This document shows positions 22,873 to 31,946 of a stretch of DNA of 41,342 bases, in pieces. The notes under the pieces are model-generated. The model saw nothing but the letters and a program-made list of their open reading frames with translations. It searched no databases and was not told the DNA's origin. The stretch comes from an uncultured Prochlorococcus sp. (GTDB lineage Bacteria > Cyanobacteriota > Cyanobacteriia > PCC-6307 > Cyanobiaceae). The stretch spans positions 1-41,342 of the forward strand of contig CACGDL010000009.1 in assembly GCA_902571795.1 (NCBI GenBank). Direction: 5' to 3'. Made by a program: the position numbers and the translations under genes. The first letter of the stretch is position 1. Each line of letters begins with the position of its first letter.

Positions 22873-23970
22873 ATGAATTCTAAAAATAAAAAATTAAAAA
22901 TAGCAATCGCTGGACTAGGATTTGGTAAAAAAGTACATTTAGAAGCGTTAAAAGAGTCGAATTATTTAACGCCTGTTGCTATTTATCATTATGACAAAAA
23001 GCAAAAATCAATTCTAGAAAAAGAAACTGGATTAGAGTTTTTTCATGATTGGGAAGACTTAGTTAAATTTCAAGAAATTGATGGGATTATAATTGCTACT
23101 CCCCCTGAGTCAAGATTTAAATTAGCAAAACAAGCTCTTGAGAATAATAAAAATTTGCTACTAGAAAAACCTGTTTCAATATCATCCTCTGAAATAGAAG
23201 AGCTTCAGAGGATATCTTTGATTAATAACTTAAGCGTATGTGTTGATTTCGAATATAGAGCGGTACCCCTTTTCCTTCAGACAAAAAAACTTCTTGATGA
23301 AAATATTTTAGGAGAATTATATTTAGTTAAATTAGATTGGTTAATGGGTAGCAGATCCGACCCTAAAAGAGCTTGGAATTGGTATTCTTTGGAAGAAAAA
23401 GGTGGAGGAGTTATTGGCGCCTTAGGTACTCATGCATTCGACATGTTAAGTTGGTTTTTTGGTGAATCAATAAATGTATCTGGCAAGTTAGCAACATCAA
23501 TCAAAAAAAGACCTTTAGTTAATTCATCTGATTTTAATGATGTTACGAGTGAAGATGTATGTTTAGCCAATATAGAAATAAAAAACTACAGCTCGAATCT
23601 TATTCCATGTCAGGTATCTTTATCATCGATTTCTAAAAACGGTAGAGGATTTAGTTTAGAAATATATGGAAGCGAAGGTTCACTTACTCTTAAAAGCGAG
23701 AACCAAAAAGATTATGTCCATGGTTTTAATTTGAAATATTCAAACAACGAAAATATAATACAAAATCTAACTGCAGATTCAAGATTTAATTTTAAAAAAA
23801 CATGGACTGATGGAAGAATAGCTCCAGTTTTAAGAATTCAAAATTTATGGGCTGAGAGTATTTTTAATCAAACACCTATCATTCCAGGATTATGTGAGGG
23901 ACTGGCGAGTCATAAAGTTTGCGAAGCTATAAGAGAATCTTCGAAAAGCGGATTAAGAATAAAAATTTAA
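22873..23970 (+). CDS. Gfo/Idh/MocA-family oxidoreductase
   Basis: A 365-residue NAD(P)-dependent oxidoreductase. An N-terminal Rossmann domain (about 8-125) has the dinucleotide motif AIAGLGFGKKVH and the family EKP triad (98-100, LLLEKPVS). A C-terminal alpha/beta substrate domain carries GGGVIGALGTHAFDMLSWFFG, with the usual GxHxxD-like catalytic group, and a late GSEGSLTL segment. Members act on sugars, inositols or biliverdin; the substrate cannot be read from sequence. ATG at 22873 is preferred over an in-frame TTG three codons upstream that overlaps the previous stop. It closes an accD-exported protein-oxidoreductase run. Confidence 0.85.
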   Translation: MNSKNKKLKIAIAGLGFGKKVHLEALKESNYLTPVAIYHYDKKQKSILEKETGLEFFHDWEDLVKFQEIDGIIIATPPESRFKLAKQALENNKNLLLEKPVSISSSEIEELQRISLINNLSVCVDFEYRAVPLFLQTKKLLDENILGELYLVKLDWLMGSRSDPKRAWNWYSLEEKGGGVIGALGTHAFDMLSWFFGESINVSGKLATSIKKRPLVNSSDFNDVTSEDVCLANIEIKNYSSNLIPCQVSLSSISKNGRGFSLEIYGSEGSLTLKSENQKDYVHGFNLKYSNNENIIQNLTADSRFNFKKTWTDGRIAPVLRIQNLWAESIFNQTPIIPGLCEGLASHKVCEAIRESSKSGLRIKI

Positions 23971-24073
23971 AGCTATACATCTATAAGTAGCAATTGTCAC
24001 ATGATAAAGTATTGGATTGATTTTATTTTTTTTTAATATTCTGGAAAAATCAATTGAACTGAATTATTAAAGA

Positions 24074-25141
24074 ATGGCTTTAAATTATTACAAAAATGAG
24101 CTTAAAGAGAATGCTCAATTACTAGCTTCTAAAGGGAAAGGGATATTAGCAGTTGATGAATCCACTAAAACAGTAGGGAAAAGACTCGCTGGAATTGGTG
24201 TTGAGAATTCTGAAGACAATAGGAAGGCATATAGAGGAATGCTTTTTACTACAGAAGGTCTTGGGAAGTATATAAGTGGTGCAATCCTCTTCGAAGAAAC
24301 TCTTTATCAGAATCACCAAGATGGTGAGTCAATGGTTAAGAAACTAAATGATTTAGGTATTATTCCAGGTATAAAGGTCGATAAAGGTCTAAATCCACTT
24401 CCTGGAGGAGGAGATGTAGAAACTTTTTGCTCTGGCCTAGATGGGTTAGTTGAAAGAGCAGCAAAATATTATGAACAAGGTGCAAGATTTGCAAAGTGGA
24501 GAGCAGTTCTACAAATTACAAATGATGGTTGTCCTTCAAAACTATCAATTCAAGAGAATGCCTGGGGATTAGCAAGGTATGCAAGATCAGTTCAAGAATC
24601 TGGTTTGGTACCAATTATTGAACCTGAAATCTTAATGGACGGCGACCATACTATTGAAAAAACTGCTGAAGTCCAAGAAGAGGTAATAAAACAGGTTTAT
24701 ATTGCCTGTCAGGCAAATGGAGTTTTTCTAGAGGGAACTCTATTAAAACCTTCTATGACTGTTAATGGAGCGGATTGTCCAACAAAGGCTGATCCTATGA
24801 AAGTTGCTGAAATGACAATAAGAACTATGGAAAGGTGCGTTCCCGCATCTGTTCCTGGAATAGTTTTCTTATCAGGGGGGTTAAGCGAAGAAGCTGCTTC
24901 TGTCTACTTAAATAATATGAACACTCTTTACAGGAAAGCTTTATGGAATGTTTCATTCTCCTATGGAAGAGCATTACAGCACTCATGCTTAAAGGCCTGG
25001 AAAGGAAGCGACGTTGAAAGGGGGCAAAAAGCATTAATAGCAAGAGCCCAGGCAAACTCTGAAGCTTCAAAAGGTGCATATGTAGCAGGATCTCAACCTT
25101 CATCTGATGAACAATTGTTTGTGGCAGGCTACACTTACTAA
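24074..25141 (+). CDS. Fructose-bisphosphate aldolase, class I
   Basis: A 355-residue Schiff-base aldolase of the plant/animal type, interconverting fructose-1,6-bisphosphate with triose phosphates, and able to make sedoheptulose-1,7-bisphosphate in the Calvin cycle. The Schiff-base lysine is K225 in FLEGTLLKPSM. Other active-site residues are K101/K104 in IPGIKVDKGL, K141 in ARFAKWRAV and E183 in IIEPEIL. FLSGGLSEEAA and the C-terminal tyrosine (GYTY end) are also typical. It lies 147 bases upstream of the class II aldolase gene on the same strand, so two unrelated aldolases sit side by side. Confidence 0.95.
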   Translation: MALNYYKNELKENAQLLASKGKGILAVDESTKTVGKRLAGIGVENSEDNRKAYRGMLFTTEGLGKYISGAILFEETLYQNHQDGESMVKKLNDLGIIPGIKVDKGLNPLPGGGDVETFCSGLDGLVERAAKYYEQGARFAKWRAVLQITNDGCPSKLSIQENAWGLARYARSVQESGLVPIIEPEILMDGDHTIEKTAEVQEEVIKQVYIACQANGVFLEGTLLKPSMTVNGADCPTKADPMKVAEMTIRTMERCVPASVPGIVFLSGGLSEEAASVYLNNMNTLYRKALWNVSFSYGRALQHSCLKAWKGSDVERGQKALIARAQANSEASKGAYVAGSQPSSDEQLFVAGYTY

Positions 25142-25210
25142 CTAAAAAATCCTAAAAATATACTCTGGGTCATAAAATTAGTTTCTTTGATTTAGTATTT
25201 TGTATATCTA

Positions 25211-25240
25211 ATGACGTGACATTTGATACCTCTTTATACT
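25211..25240 (+). promoter_or_regulatory. Putative sigma70 promoter of the class II aldolase gene
   Basis: ATGACG (25211-25216) and TATACT (25235-25240) are spaced 18 bases apart, resembling -35 and -10 elements. They lie 48 bases upstream of the class II aldolase ATG in the 147-base gap after the class I gene. A start near 25247 would give a 5' leader of about 40 bases. Assigned by eye only. Confidence 0.4.
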
Positions 25241-25288
25241 AAACTCGCGGAAACATATGCTTTATATAGCATTTAACTTATTTTAATT

Positions 25289-26362
25289 ATGGCCCTCGTT
25301 CCACTAAGACTACTTTTAGATCACGCTGCTGAGAATGGTTACGGTATTCCAGCTTTCAATGTTAATAACCTTGAGCAAGTTCAAGCAATTATGGAAGCAG
25401 CATATGAAACTGATAGTCCTGTAATCCTCCAAGCTTCAAGAGGGGCAAGAAATTATGCAGGAGAAATTTTCCTACGTCATCTAATCCTTGCTGCTACAGA
25501 AACATATCCTAATATTCCAGTGGTAATGCACCAAGACCACGGTAATGAGCCATCAACATGTTATTCAGCAGCAATAAATGGTTTCACATCAGTAATGATG
25601 GATGGTTCTCTAGAGGCAGATGCAAAAACACCCGCTAGTTACGAATATAATGTTGCAGTTACTAAAAAAGTAGTAGATTTTGCTCATTCAGTTGGAGTTA
25701 GTGTTGAAGGAGAACTAGGTTGCTTAGGTTCATTAGAAACAGGGAAAGGAGAAGCAGAAGATGGTCATGGATTTGAAGGTGAACTTTCTACAGATATGCT
25801 TTTGACTGATCCTGAAGAAGCTGCAGATTTTGTTGCTAAAACAAAAGTCGATGCATTAGCTATTGCTATAGGTACAAGTCATGGTGCTTATAAATTTACA
25901 AGGAAACCAACAGGAGAAGTTCTTGCAATAAGCAGAATTGCTGAAATTCACAAAGCACTTCCAAATACCCATCTTGTAATGCATGGATCTAGTTCAGTCC
26001 CTCAGGAATGGTTAGATATTATTAACAAATATGGTGGTGAAATTCCTCAAACATACGGCGTTCCTGTTGAAGAAATTCAAGAGGGAATAAGAAATGGAGT
26101 CAGGAAAGTTAACATTGATACTGATAACAGACTTGCTTTCACTGCCGCGGTTAGAGAAGCAGCATTTGCTGATAAGGCAAACTTCGACCCAAGACATTTC
26201 AACAAGCCTGCTAGAAAATACATGAAGCAAGTTTGTCTTGACAGATACAAGCAGTTCTGGTGCGAAGGTCAAGCAAGTAAGATCAAACAAAACAGCACTA
26301 ATTATTTTGCTGATCTTTACGCAAAAGGTGATTTAGATCCAAAAGTAAAAGCTACTGTTTAA
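25289..26362 (+). CDS. fbaA: Fructose-bisphosphate aldolase, class II
   Basis: A 357-residue zinc-dependent aldolase of the cbbA/fbaA type. The catalytic and metal residues are visible: HQDH at 81-84 with the proton-donor D83 and zinc-ligand H84, the GELGCLG region, the zinc histidine in GTSHGAYK, the histidine of VMHGSSSVP, and [10 protein letters not shown]. The product joins triose phosphates in gluconeogenesis and the Calvin cycle. It is the more usual Calvin-cycle aldolase of cyanobacteria. A promoter-like pair precedes it and a strong hairpin terminator follows 22 bases after the stop. Confidence 0.96.
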   Translation: MALVPLRLLLDHAAENGYGIPAFNVNNLEQVQAIMEAAYETDSPVILQASRGARNYAGEIFLRHLILAATETYPNIPVVMHQDHGNEPSTCYSAAINGFTSVMMDGSLEADAKTPASYEYNVAVTKKVVDFAHSVGVSVEGELGCLGSLETGKGEAEDGHGFEGELSTDMLLTDPEEAADFVAKTKVDALAIAIGTSHGAYKFTRKPTGEVLAISRIAEIHKALPNTHLVMHGSSSVPQEWLDIINKYGGEIPQTYGVPVEEIQEGIRNGVRKVNIDTDNRLAFTAAVREAAFADKANFDPRHFNKPARKYMKQVCLDRYKQFWCEGQASKIKQNSTNYFADLYAKGDLDPKVKATV

Positions 26363-26375
26363 TTTCTTCCCAAAT

Positions 26376-26412
26376 TAAAAAAAAGATCTCCAAAATTGGG
26401 GGTCTTTTTTTT
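26376..26412. terminator. Rho-independent terminator, bidirectional
   Basis: GATCTCC (26385-26391) pairs with GGGGGTC (26398-26404) over a six-base AAAATT loop, with two G-T pairs. The stem is flanked by an A-run (26377-26384) on the left and eight T (26405-26412) on the right. It lies between the convergent class II aldolase and purQ genes and can terminate transcripts from both sides; the T-run reaches the purQ stop codon. Confidence 0.85.
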
Positions 26413-27076
26413 ATTTCAATATTAATGATTTTAATGTAAAGACACCATCAGTCCCACCAATTGTCTCGTCACATGCTCGCTCTGGATGAGGCATTAAACC
26501 TAGAACATTTCCCTTTTCATTAGTTATGCCTGCAATATCGAATGAGGATCCATTGGGATTATTCTTATATCTCAAAGCGATCAATTCATTATCTACAAGT
26601 TTTTTTAAAGTATCAGAATCACAATGATATCTTCCTTCCCCATGCGCAATTGGCAACTTAATAGTTTGTTTTTCATCTCCATTATTAAACCAACCTCCTT
26701 TTGAAGAAACGATATCCAGTTCAACGTCATCACAGATAAAATTGAGATTTTTATTTGCAACAAGAGCACCAGGCAAAAACCCTGATTCTGTCAAAATTTG
26801 AAACCCATTACAAATTCCTAAAACTCTTTTCCCGCTTTTAACAAAATCATCCAAGGCATTTATTAATGGAGAAAATCTCGCAATTGCTCCGCATCTTAGA
26901 TAATCACCGTAGCTAAATCCTCCAGGTAAAACTATTGCATCTACATCACTCAAATCTGAAGACTCATGCCACAAGTATTTTGTTCTTATGTCTAAACAAC
27001 CTTCCAATGCCCATGAAACATCACGATCACAATTAGAACCAGGGAAGACGACAATTCCTACAGTAAAATTATCCAT
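26411..27076 (-). CDS. purQ: Phosphoribosylformylglycinamidine synthase, glutaminase subunit
   Basis: A 221-residue class I glutamine amidotransferase that supplies ammonia to PurL in purine synthesis. The nucleophile is C89 in [11 protein letters not shown], and the partner His/Glu pair is in [11 protein letters not shown] near residue 200. [13 protein letters not shown] at the start and [14 protein letters not shown] are typical. It is the small-subunit form that works with PurS and PurL rather than a fused enzyme. It starts one base after the purS stop; its own stop overlaps the T-run of the convergent terminator. Confidence 0.96.
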   Translation of the reverse strand: MDNFTVGIVVFPGSNCDRDVSWALEGCLDIRTKYLWHESSDLSDVDAIVLPGGFSYGDYLRCGAIARFSPLINALDDFVKSGKRVLGICNGFQILTESGFLPGALVANKNLNFICDDVELDIVSSKGGWFNNGDEKQTIKLPIAHGEGRYHCDSDTLKKLVDNELIALRYKNNPNGSSFDIAGITNEKGNVLGLMPHPERACDETIGGTDGVFTLKSLILK

Positions 27077-27077
27077 C

Positions 27078-27332
27078 CTATAATTTTTCTAGTGAATATT
27101 CATAATCTTCAATAACAGTATTTGCGAATAACCTATCACACAATAAATCAATTTTTTCTCTTACTTCGTTTTCACCATTACCTTCTATTTTAACCTCAAT
27201 CATTTTTCCTATACGTAATGATTTTATTCCCTCGGCTCCAAGTTTTATAGAAGCAAATTTGGTTGCTTCCCCTGCTGGATCTAAAACTGAGGGCCTTAGT
27301 CTTACAAAAACTTTTACAGCAAATTGGTCCAA
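27078..27332 (-). CDS. purS: Phosphoribosylformylglycinamidine synthase subunit PurS
   Basis: An 84-residue PurS, the small bridging subunit that holds the PurQ glutaminase to PurL. The family start ([18 protein letters not shown]) and the [14 protein letters not shown] strand are recognisable. The start is TTG at 27332, because no ATG is available and the alignment of the conserved N-terminus fits. It is the promoter-proximal gene of a purS-purQ pair with one base between the genes. Confidence 0.93.
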   Translation of the reverse strand: MDQFAVKVFVRLRPSVLDPAGEATKFASIKLGAEGIKSLRIGKMIEVKIEGNGENEVREKIDLLCDRLFANTVIEDYEYSLEKL

Positions 27333-27429
27333 TTAAAAATTAATTTCTACTAGAAGATTAGTTTAAATTTTAATAAAAAGTACTATTGATTAATAAACAA
27401 ATATTTTTAACTTAAGGTTTGCTGAGTTA

Positions 27430-27594
27430 TTAAATATTTATGTAGCCTCTACCAAAACAAACTAAACAAGTTCTTCTTGAATTTTCAGGTGTTTTAAAAT
27501 TTCCAGCACCTCCACATTTTGAACATTTTATTTTATCAATTGATGTAACGTCATTAGAGATTATTTGTTTTAAAGCAATTTTTGGATTTTCCAT
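27430..27594 (-). CDS. 54-aa CxxCxGxG zinc-finger protein downstream of cobW-like gene
   Basis: An ATG at 27594 opens a 54-codon frame ending at TAA (27432-27430). The first 23 residues are polar and helical (MENPKIALKQIISNDVTSID). Then come two DnaJ-like half-knuckles: C24-S-K-C27-G-G-A-G and C43-L-V-C46-F-G-R-G, 15 residues apart, followed by YINI at the end. This matches the CxxCxGxG zinc-binding unit of DnaJ and the plant BSD2-type chaperones, with one pair of half-sites forming one zinc centre. It lies 46 bases downstream of a CobW-family GTPase gene on the same strand, and upstream of purS by 97 bases. Zinc binding is a firm inference; the partner protein is unknown. Confidence 0.75.
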   Translation of the reverse strand: MENPKIALKQIISNDVTSIDKIKCSKCGGAGNFKTPENSRRTCLVCFGRGYINI

Positions 27595-27640
27595 CTTGAA
27601 CTGACTACTGCAATAAGTATCCCGACAGCTAACTATAAAG

Positions 27641-28705
27641 TCAAATTGCTAATTTTTGGTCGCTTAAAATCTTAAATTTCTCTTTAATTTTTCTTTTGAA
27701 AGTTTTTATAGATTTTTCATCAAAGGAAATTATTACTAATTCAAGGCCAGCATTATCATTTGGTCTCCAACAATTGTCTGGAGCCTCTTCAAACCAAGTG
27801 TTAATTTTCTTTCCAACAATTTGTATTTGTAAAGGCAATGATTTGTTTGGTATCCAAATACGTCCTTTTATTCGAAGAATGTTTAATTCATCCAAGATTT
27901 TTGACATCACCTTTTCAAAGTCATTTTTTTCAAGGAAATAATTTAATTTAAATGAATCTGATACAAGCTCAACATGATTATGGTCATGTTCTTCAGTTAA
28001 AAATTCTTTATAAGTCTCTTTTTTAAAATTAAAATCAAATAGATAATTTAAATCAATTTTGCCATTCTTGGATTTAAGGACTGGTGTAGATTTGTTTAGA
28101 CTTCCCTTTATTTTATTTTTTACAACGTCAAACTGATCATCATTTAATATATCTGATCTAGAGACTAAAACGATATCAGAAACTTCTAGTTGCTCCTCAA
28201 AAAGTTCATCTATAGTGCTGTTGTGATCAATTATATCTGTTTCATTATATTGTTTTGTTAATTTATTTAAATCATTAATTGGTGAACCATTAAGCATTGA
28301 TTCTCCATTAACAATACCAACAACAACATCGAGGTAGATGGAAGACCTAATCTCAGGCCAGTTAAGTGCTTGAATTAAGGGAATTGGTAGTGCCAAGCCA
28401 CTTGTTTCGATAACTATTGATTCGACAGGAGGATTAAATTCTAGGAGAGCTTTTATTGATGGAACAAAATCATCTTGAACAGTACAACACAAACATCCAT
28501 TGTTTAATTCGATTACGCAGTCGTCTTCAGATTCATCACATTTATCACAACTTTTAATCAAATCACCGTCAATTCCAACATCACCAAATTCATTAATTAT
28601 TAAACCAAATTTTTTATTACTCTTTTTTAATAGATATCTTAGAAAAGTTGTTTTACCTGAACCAAGAAATCCCGAAACAACTATAACTGGTACTTTTTTT
28701 TTCAT
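27641..28705 (-). CDS. CobW/COG0523-family GTPase (metal chaperone)
   Basis: A 354-residue G3E GTPase of the CobW/ZNG1 type. Walker A is GFLGSGKT (12-19). The metal-binding CxCC is C71-L-C73-C74 in NNGCLCCTV. Three more cysteines precede it (C53, C56, C63), and a histidine-rich segment EEHDHNH lies near residue 240. The C-terminal CobW domain is about 85 residues. Members insert or deliver zinc, cobalt or iron to client enzymes; annotation as cobalamin synthesis is common but not supported by neighbours. It starts 9 bases after the pentapeptide gene stop and is followed by a small zinc-finger gene, which would be a plausible client. Confidence 0.87.
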   Translation of the reverse strand: MKKKVPVIVVSGFLGSGKTTFLRYLLKKSNKKFGLIINEFGDVGIDGDLIKSCDKCDESEDDCVIELNNGCLCCTVQDDFVPSIKALLEFNPPVESIVIETSGLALPIPLIQALNWPEIRSSIYLDVVVGIVNGESMLNGSPINDLNKLTKQYNETDIIDHNSTIDELFEEQLEVSDIVLVSRSDILNDDQFDVVKNKIKGSLNKSTPVLKSKNGKIDLNYLFDFNFKKETYKEFLTEEHDHNHVELVSDSFKLNYFLEKNDFEKVMSKILDELNILRIKGRIWIPNKSLPLQIQIVGKKINTWFEEAPDNCWRPNDNAGLELVIISFDEKSIKTFKRKIKEKFKILSDQKLAI

Positions 28706-28714
28706 CTTTTATGA

Positions 28715-29227
28715 TTAACAACCTAAGCTATATTCTGTGCTCTCTCCTGTAGAACTATTTGTGCCATTAGCAATCGCACATAATTGTTTTTGTTGTGTAC
28801 GACTAAGAACAGCATCAGTAAAATCCGCACCATCTATTTTTGCTCCTTCAAAATTACTTTCCATTAATAAAGCATTTGTAAAATTAACATCCGAAAGATC
28901 AGCATCTGTAAAGTCTGTTGCATAAGCTAGTGCATCTCTTAAATTTGCTCCATTAAACTTTGAGTTTTGCAATTTACTATTATTGAACACCGCTCCTTCT
29001 AAATTACTTTCACTGAAATTAAACCCATTCAAATCAAACTTAACGTATTCGTTACCGCTTAAGTCTTGACCATGCATATCTGGCTCTAAATTAAGGTCTT
29101 GCTGGTTTCTAATCTCAGGAGGTCTTTTAGCCCATGCAGAATTTACAGAATTAAAAAATAAAATCCCAACGAATAACAAAGTAATTAATGCATTCTTTAG
29201 TGAGGGGAAAACAATTGATTTAATCAT
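28715..29227 (-). CDS. Lumenal pentapeptide-repeat protein
   Basis: A 170-residue exported protein with a signal peptide (about 12-30, cleavage after SAWA around residue 33), then a pentapeptide-repeat helix of roughly 16 coils (about 47-145; N/D-L-x-G/x-A/S repeats such as ANLRDA, ADLSDV, AKIDGA). Two cysteines in the tail (CAIANG and LGC at the C-terminus) can form a disulfide. The architecture matches the thylakoid-lumen pentapeptide proteins of cyanobacteria and chloroplasts (TL15/TL17 type), whose function is unknown. It is the first gene of a minus-strand group with the CobW GTPase, and diverges from the UPRT-like gene by 63 bases. Confidence 0.85.
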   Translation of the reverse strand: MIKSIVFPSLKNALITLLFVGILFFNSVNSAWAKRPPEIRNQQDLNLEPDMHGQDLSGNEYVKFDLNGFNFSESNLEGAVFNNSKLQNSKFNGANLRDALAYATDFTDADLSDVNFTNALLMESNFEGAKIDGADFTDAVLSRTQQKQLCAIANGTNSSTGESTEYSLGC

Positions 29228-29290
29228 AATAAGACTGTATTTTAGAACTTAAGTATTTAAAGTTTGTAATAGTATCTTAAAGGAAAATAT

Positions 29291-29908
29291 ATGGCAATGT
29301 CACTAAAGGTTATTGTTCCTCCTCATCCATTAATAAAACATTGGCTTTCAATATTGCGAGAAAAAAATACTCCAAATATTTTGTACTCAACAGGATATGA
29401 GCAAATAGGGAAATGGCTTACATATGAAGCATTACGTAATTGGCTGCCATATAAAAAAGAAATAGTAAATACTGATAATGGAGACGCAGATGGATTTTTT
29501 ATTAATAATGATTATCCAATAAAAGTGCTCGCAATGTTGCCCGAAGGTTTATCTCTTTGGTTTGGATCTAAAGAAGTAATTCCTAATTCAAACCTTTCAT
29601 TAGGAGAACTTCCTAAAACTATTGAATCAAATGAAGGAGTTATATTTTATTCAGAACAAATAACAACAAAATCAGCAACATTAGAAACTTTAATTAAATT
29701 AAAGGAATTAGGTGTTGATTCAAATAGGATTCTTTTAATAACTGCTATTTGCTCAAATAAAGGGTTAAATGAAATTGCGAAATTACTCCCTAATCAGGTA
29801 ATTTACACCTCTTGCATAGATGAGGAAGACGAAAAAACACAATTATTAGTACCTGGTATTGGGAATCCTCTATCGCGTTTAAGTACTATATTTCAAGATA
29901 AGAACTAA
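29291..29908 (+). CDS. Degenerate uracil phosphoribosyltransferase homologue
   Basis: A 205-residue protein homologous to uracil phosphoribosyltransferase: the start VIVPPHPLIKHWLSILREKNTP and KWLTYEALRNWLP match UPRT closely. Key catalytic parts are altered. The PRPP-binding acidic loop (DPMLATGGT-like in true enzymes) reads YSEQITTKSATLETL, and the C-terminal uracil-binding GDAGDR-type motif reads GIGNPLSRL. It is therefore doubtful that it converts uracil and PRPP to UMP; it may have another role. In picocyanobacteria it is usually labelled upp. ATG at 29291 (an ATG two codons on is also possible). A small membrane/coiled-coil gene follows by 29 bases. Confidence 0.8.
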   Translation: MAMSLKVIVPPHPLIKHWLSILREKNTPNILYSTGYEQIGKWLTYEALRNWLPYKKEIVNTDNGDADGFFINNDYPIKVLAMLPEGLSLWFGSKEVIPNSNLSLGELPKTIESNEGVIFYSEQITTKSATLETLIKLKELGVDSNRILLITAICSNKGLNEIAKLLPNQVIYTSCIDEEDEKTQLLVPGIGNPLSRLSTIFQDKN

Positions 29909-29937
29909 TATAGAATATAGGAGTAAATATTTTATCA

Positions 29938-30228
29938 ATGTCTGAATACAGAGATTCGTCTTCAAATAATCTTTTATCATTAATAAGCGGTGCTTTTATT
30001 GGGGCAGCAGGTCTAGCTTGGTGGTTAATATCCGAAGCAGACAAAAGAAAGGAGGAAAAAAAACAAAAAGCAATGATGTATTCCTCCAGAATTCAAGACG
30101 GCTCAGAAGCGATTGATTCAAATGAAAATATAAATGAAGTTGAAGGAGAGAATTTGGAGAAGAAAGTTGAACAACTTAATTCTGCAATTGCTGATGTGAG
30201 GAAGCAACTTGAAGAGTTGGGGCAATAG
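29938..30228 (+). CDS. Small membrane and coiled-coil protein (96 aa)
   Basis: A 96-residue protein with a short N-terminal hydrophobic helix (about 12-31, [20 protein letters not shown]), a basic KRKEEKKQK junction indicating the C-terminus lies in the cytoplasm, and a C-terminal heptad-patterned helix (about 70-94, [24 protein letters not shown]) able to form a coiled coil. The middle is acidic. The layout resembles small membrane scaffolding proteins, without a named family. It lies between the UPRT-like gene and ilvD on the same strand. Confidence 0.7.
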   Translation: MSEYRDSSSNNLLSLISGAFIGAAGLAWWLISEADKRKEEKKQKAMMYSSRIQDGSEAIDSNENINEVEGENLEKKVEQLNSAIADVRKQLEELGQ

Positions 30229-30251
30229 AATACAAAAGGTTCTCAAATAAT

Positions 30252-31925
30252 ATGAATAAACTCAGATCATCTGCAATAACCCAAGGTGTGCAAAGATCCC
30301 CTAACAGATCGATGTTAAGAGCTGTTGGATTTAATGATGAAGATTTTAATAAACCTATTATTGGAGTCGCGAATGGATACAGCACCATAACACCATGCAA
30401 TATGGGTTTAAATAAGTTAGCTCTAAAAGCTGAAGAGTCAATAAAAAAATCAGGTGGGATGCCTCAGATGTTTGGGACCATAACAGTAAGTGATGGGATT
30501 TCTATGGGAACAGAGGGCATGAAATATTCCCTAGTTTCAAGAGAAGTTATTGCTGATTCAATTGAAACAGCATGCAATGCTCAGAGTATGGATGGAGTAC
30601 TTGCTATAGGTGGATGTGATAAAAATATGCCTGGTGCCATGATTGCGATTGCAAGAATGAATATTCCCTCAATTTTCATTTATGGAGGGACAATAAAGCC
30701 TGGGAAATTGCATGGAGAAGATCTTACTGTTGTTAGTGCATTTGAAGCTGTTGGACAATTAACATCAGGCAAAATTAATGAAGAAAGGCTAATCCAAGTT
30801 GAGAAAAATTGTATTCCTGGTGCAGGTAGCTGTGGAGGAATGTTTACAGCTAATACAATGTCTGCGGTTATTGAAGTATTAGGGTTAAGTCTTCCTCACA
30901 GTTCCACTATGGCTGCTGAAGATCTTGAAAAAGAACTAAGTGCAGAAAAAAGTGCTGAGATATTAGTTTCTGCAATAGAAGAAGATATAAGACCTCTAGA
31001 CCTAATGACAAAGAAAGCATTTGAAAATGCAATATCAGTAATTATGGCGATTGGCGGATCAACAAATGCGGTATTGCACATCTTAGCTATTGCGAATACT
31101 GCAGGAATAGATATCAACATTAATGATTTTGAGAGAATAAGACAAAAAGTACCCGTTATTTGTGACCTTAAACCGAGTGGTAAATATGTGACGGTGGATC
31201 TTCATAAGGCAGGTGGGATTCCACAGGTAATGAAAATACTTTTGAATGCAGGATTAATTCATGGCGATTGCAAAAACATTGAAGGCAAAACCATCTCAGA
31301 ATACTTACAGAATATTCCAGATAAGCCTCCAACAAATCAAAATGTCATAAGAGGCGTAGATGACCCTCTATATAAAAAAGGACATCTAGCGATACTAAAA
31401 GGTAACTTAGCGAGCGAAGGTTCTGTAGCCAAAATTAGCGGAGTCAAAAACCCTGTATTAACAGGTCCCGCAAAGATTTTTGAAAGTGAAGAGGATTGTT
31501 TAAAATCGATATTAAATAACGATATCAAAGCTGGTGATGTTGTTGTTATTAGAAACGAAGGTCCTGTAGGAGGTCCAGGCATGAGAGAAATGTTAGCTCC
31601 AACATCTGCGATTGTTGGTCAAGGGCTGGGAGAGAAGGTGGCTTTAATTACCGATGGCAGATTTAGCGGGGGTACCTATGGTCTTGTTGTGGGTCACATA
31701 GCTCCAGAGGCTGCTGTAGGAGGAAATATTGCTCTAATAAAACAAGGTGATTTAATTACAATAGATGCTGTAAAACAACTAATTGAAGTTGATTTATCTG
31801 ACGAAGAATTAGAAAAAAGAAAAAAAGATTGGGTAAAACCTATTCAAAAATACAAAAGAGGAATTCTTTCAAAATATTCGAGAATCGTAAGCACATCAAG
31901 CTTAGGGGCTGTTACTGATTTATAA
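30252..31925 (+). CDS. ilvD: Dihydroxy-acid dehydratase
   Basis: A 557-residue IlvD/Edd-family iron-sulfur dehydratase acting in valine, leucine and isoleucine synthesis. The probable cluster cysteines are C49 (TITPCN), C122 ([10 protein letters not shown]) and C194 ([15 protein letters not shown]). Catalytic and metal residues are expected in GGSTNAVLH and [13 protein letters not shown]-terminal GHIAPEA is present. Length is normal. It diverges in orientation from a hypothetical gene that ends 21 bases downstream. Confidence 0.96.
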   Translation: MNKLRSSAITQGVQRSPNRSMLRAVGFNDEDFNKPIIGVANGYSTITPCNMGLNKLALKAEESIKKSGGMPQMFGTITVSDGISMGTEGMKYSLVSREVIADSIETACNAQSMDGVLAIGGCDKNMPGAMIAIARMNIPSIFIYGGTIKPGKLHGEDLTVVSAFEAVGQLTSGKINEERLIQVEKNCIPGAGSCGGMFTANTMSAVIEVLGLSLPHSSTMAAEDLEKELSAEKSAEILVSAIEEDIRPLDLMTKKAFENAISVIMAIGGSTNAVLHILAIANTAGIDININDFERIRQKVPVICDLKPSGKYVTVDLHKAGGIPQVMKILLNAGLIHGDCKNIEGKTISEYLQNIPDKPPTNQNVIRGVDDPLYKKGHLAILKGNLASEGSVAKISGVKNPVLTGPAKIFESEEDCLKSILNNDIKAGDVVVIRNEGPVGGPGMREMLAPTSAIVGQGLGEKVALITDGRFSGGTYGLVVGHIAPEAAVGGNIALIKQGDLITIDAVKQLIEVDLSDEELEKRKKDWVKPIQKYKRGILSKYSRIVSTSSLGAVTDL

Positions 31926-31946
31926 ATCAGTTCAAATTTTATTTTC

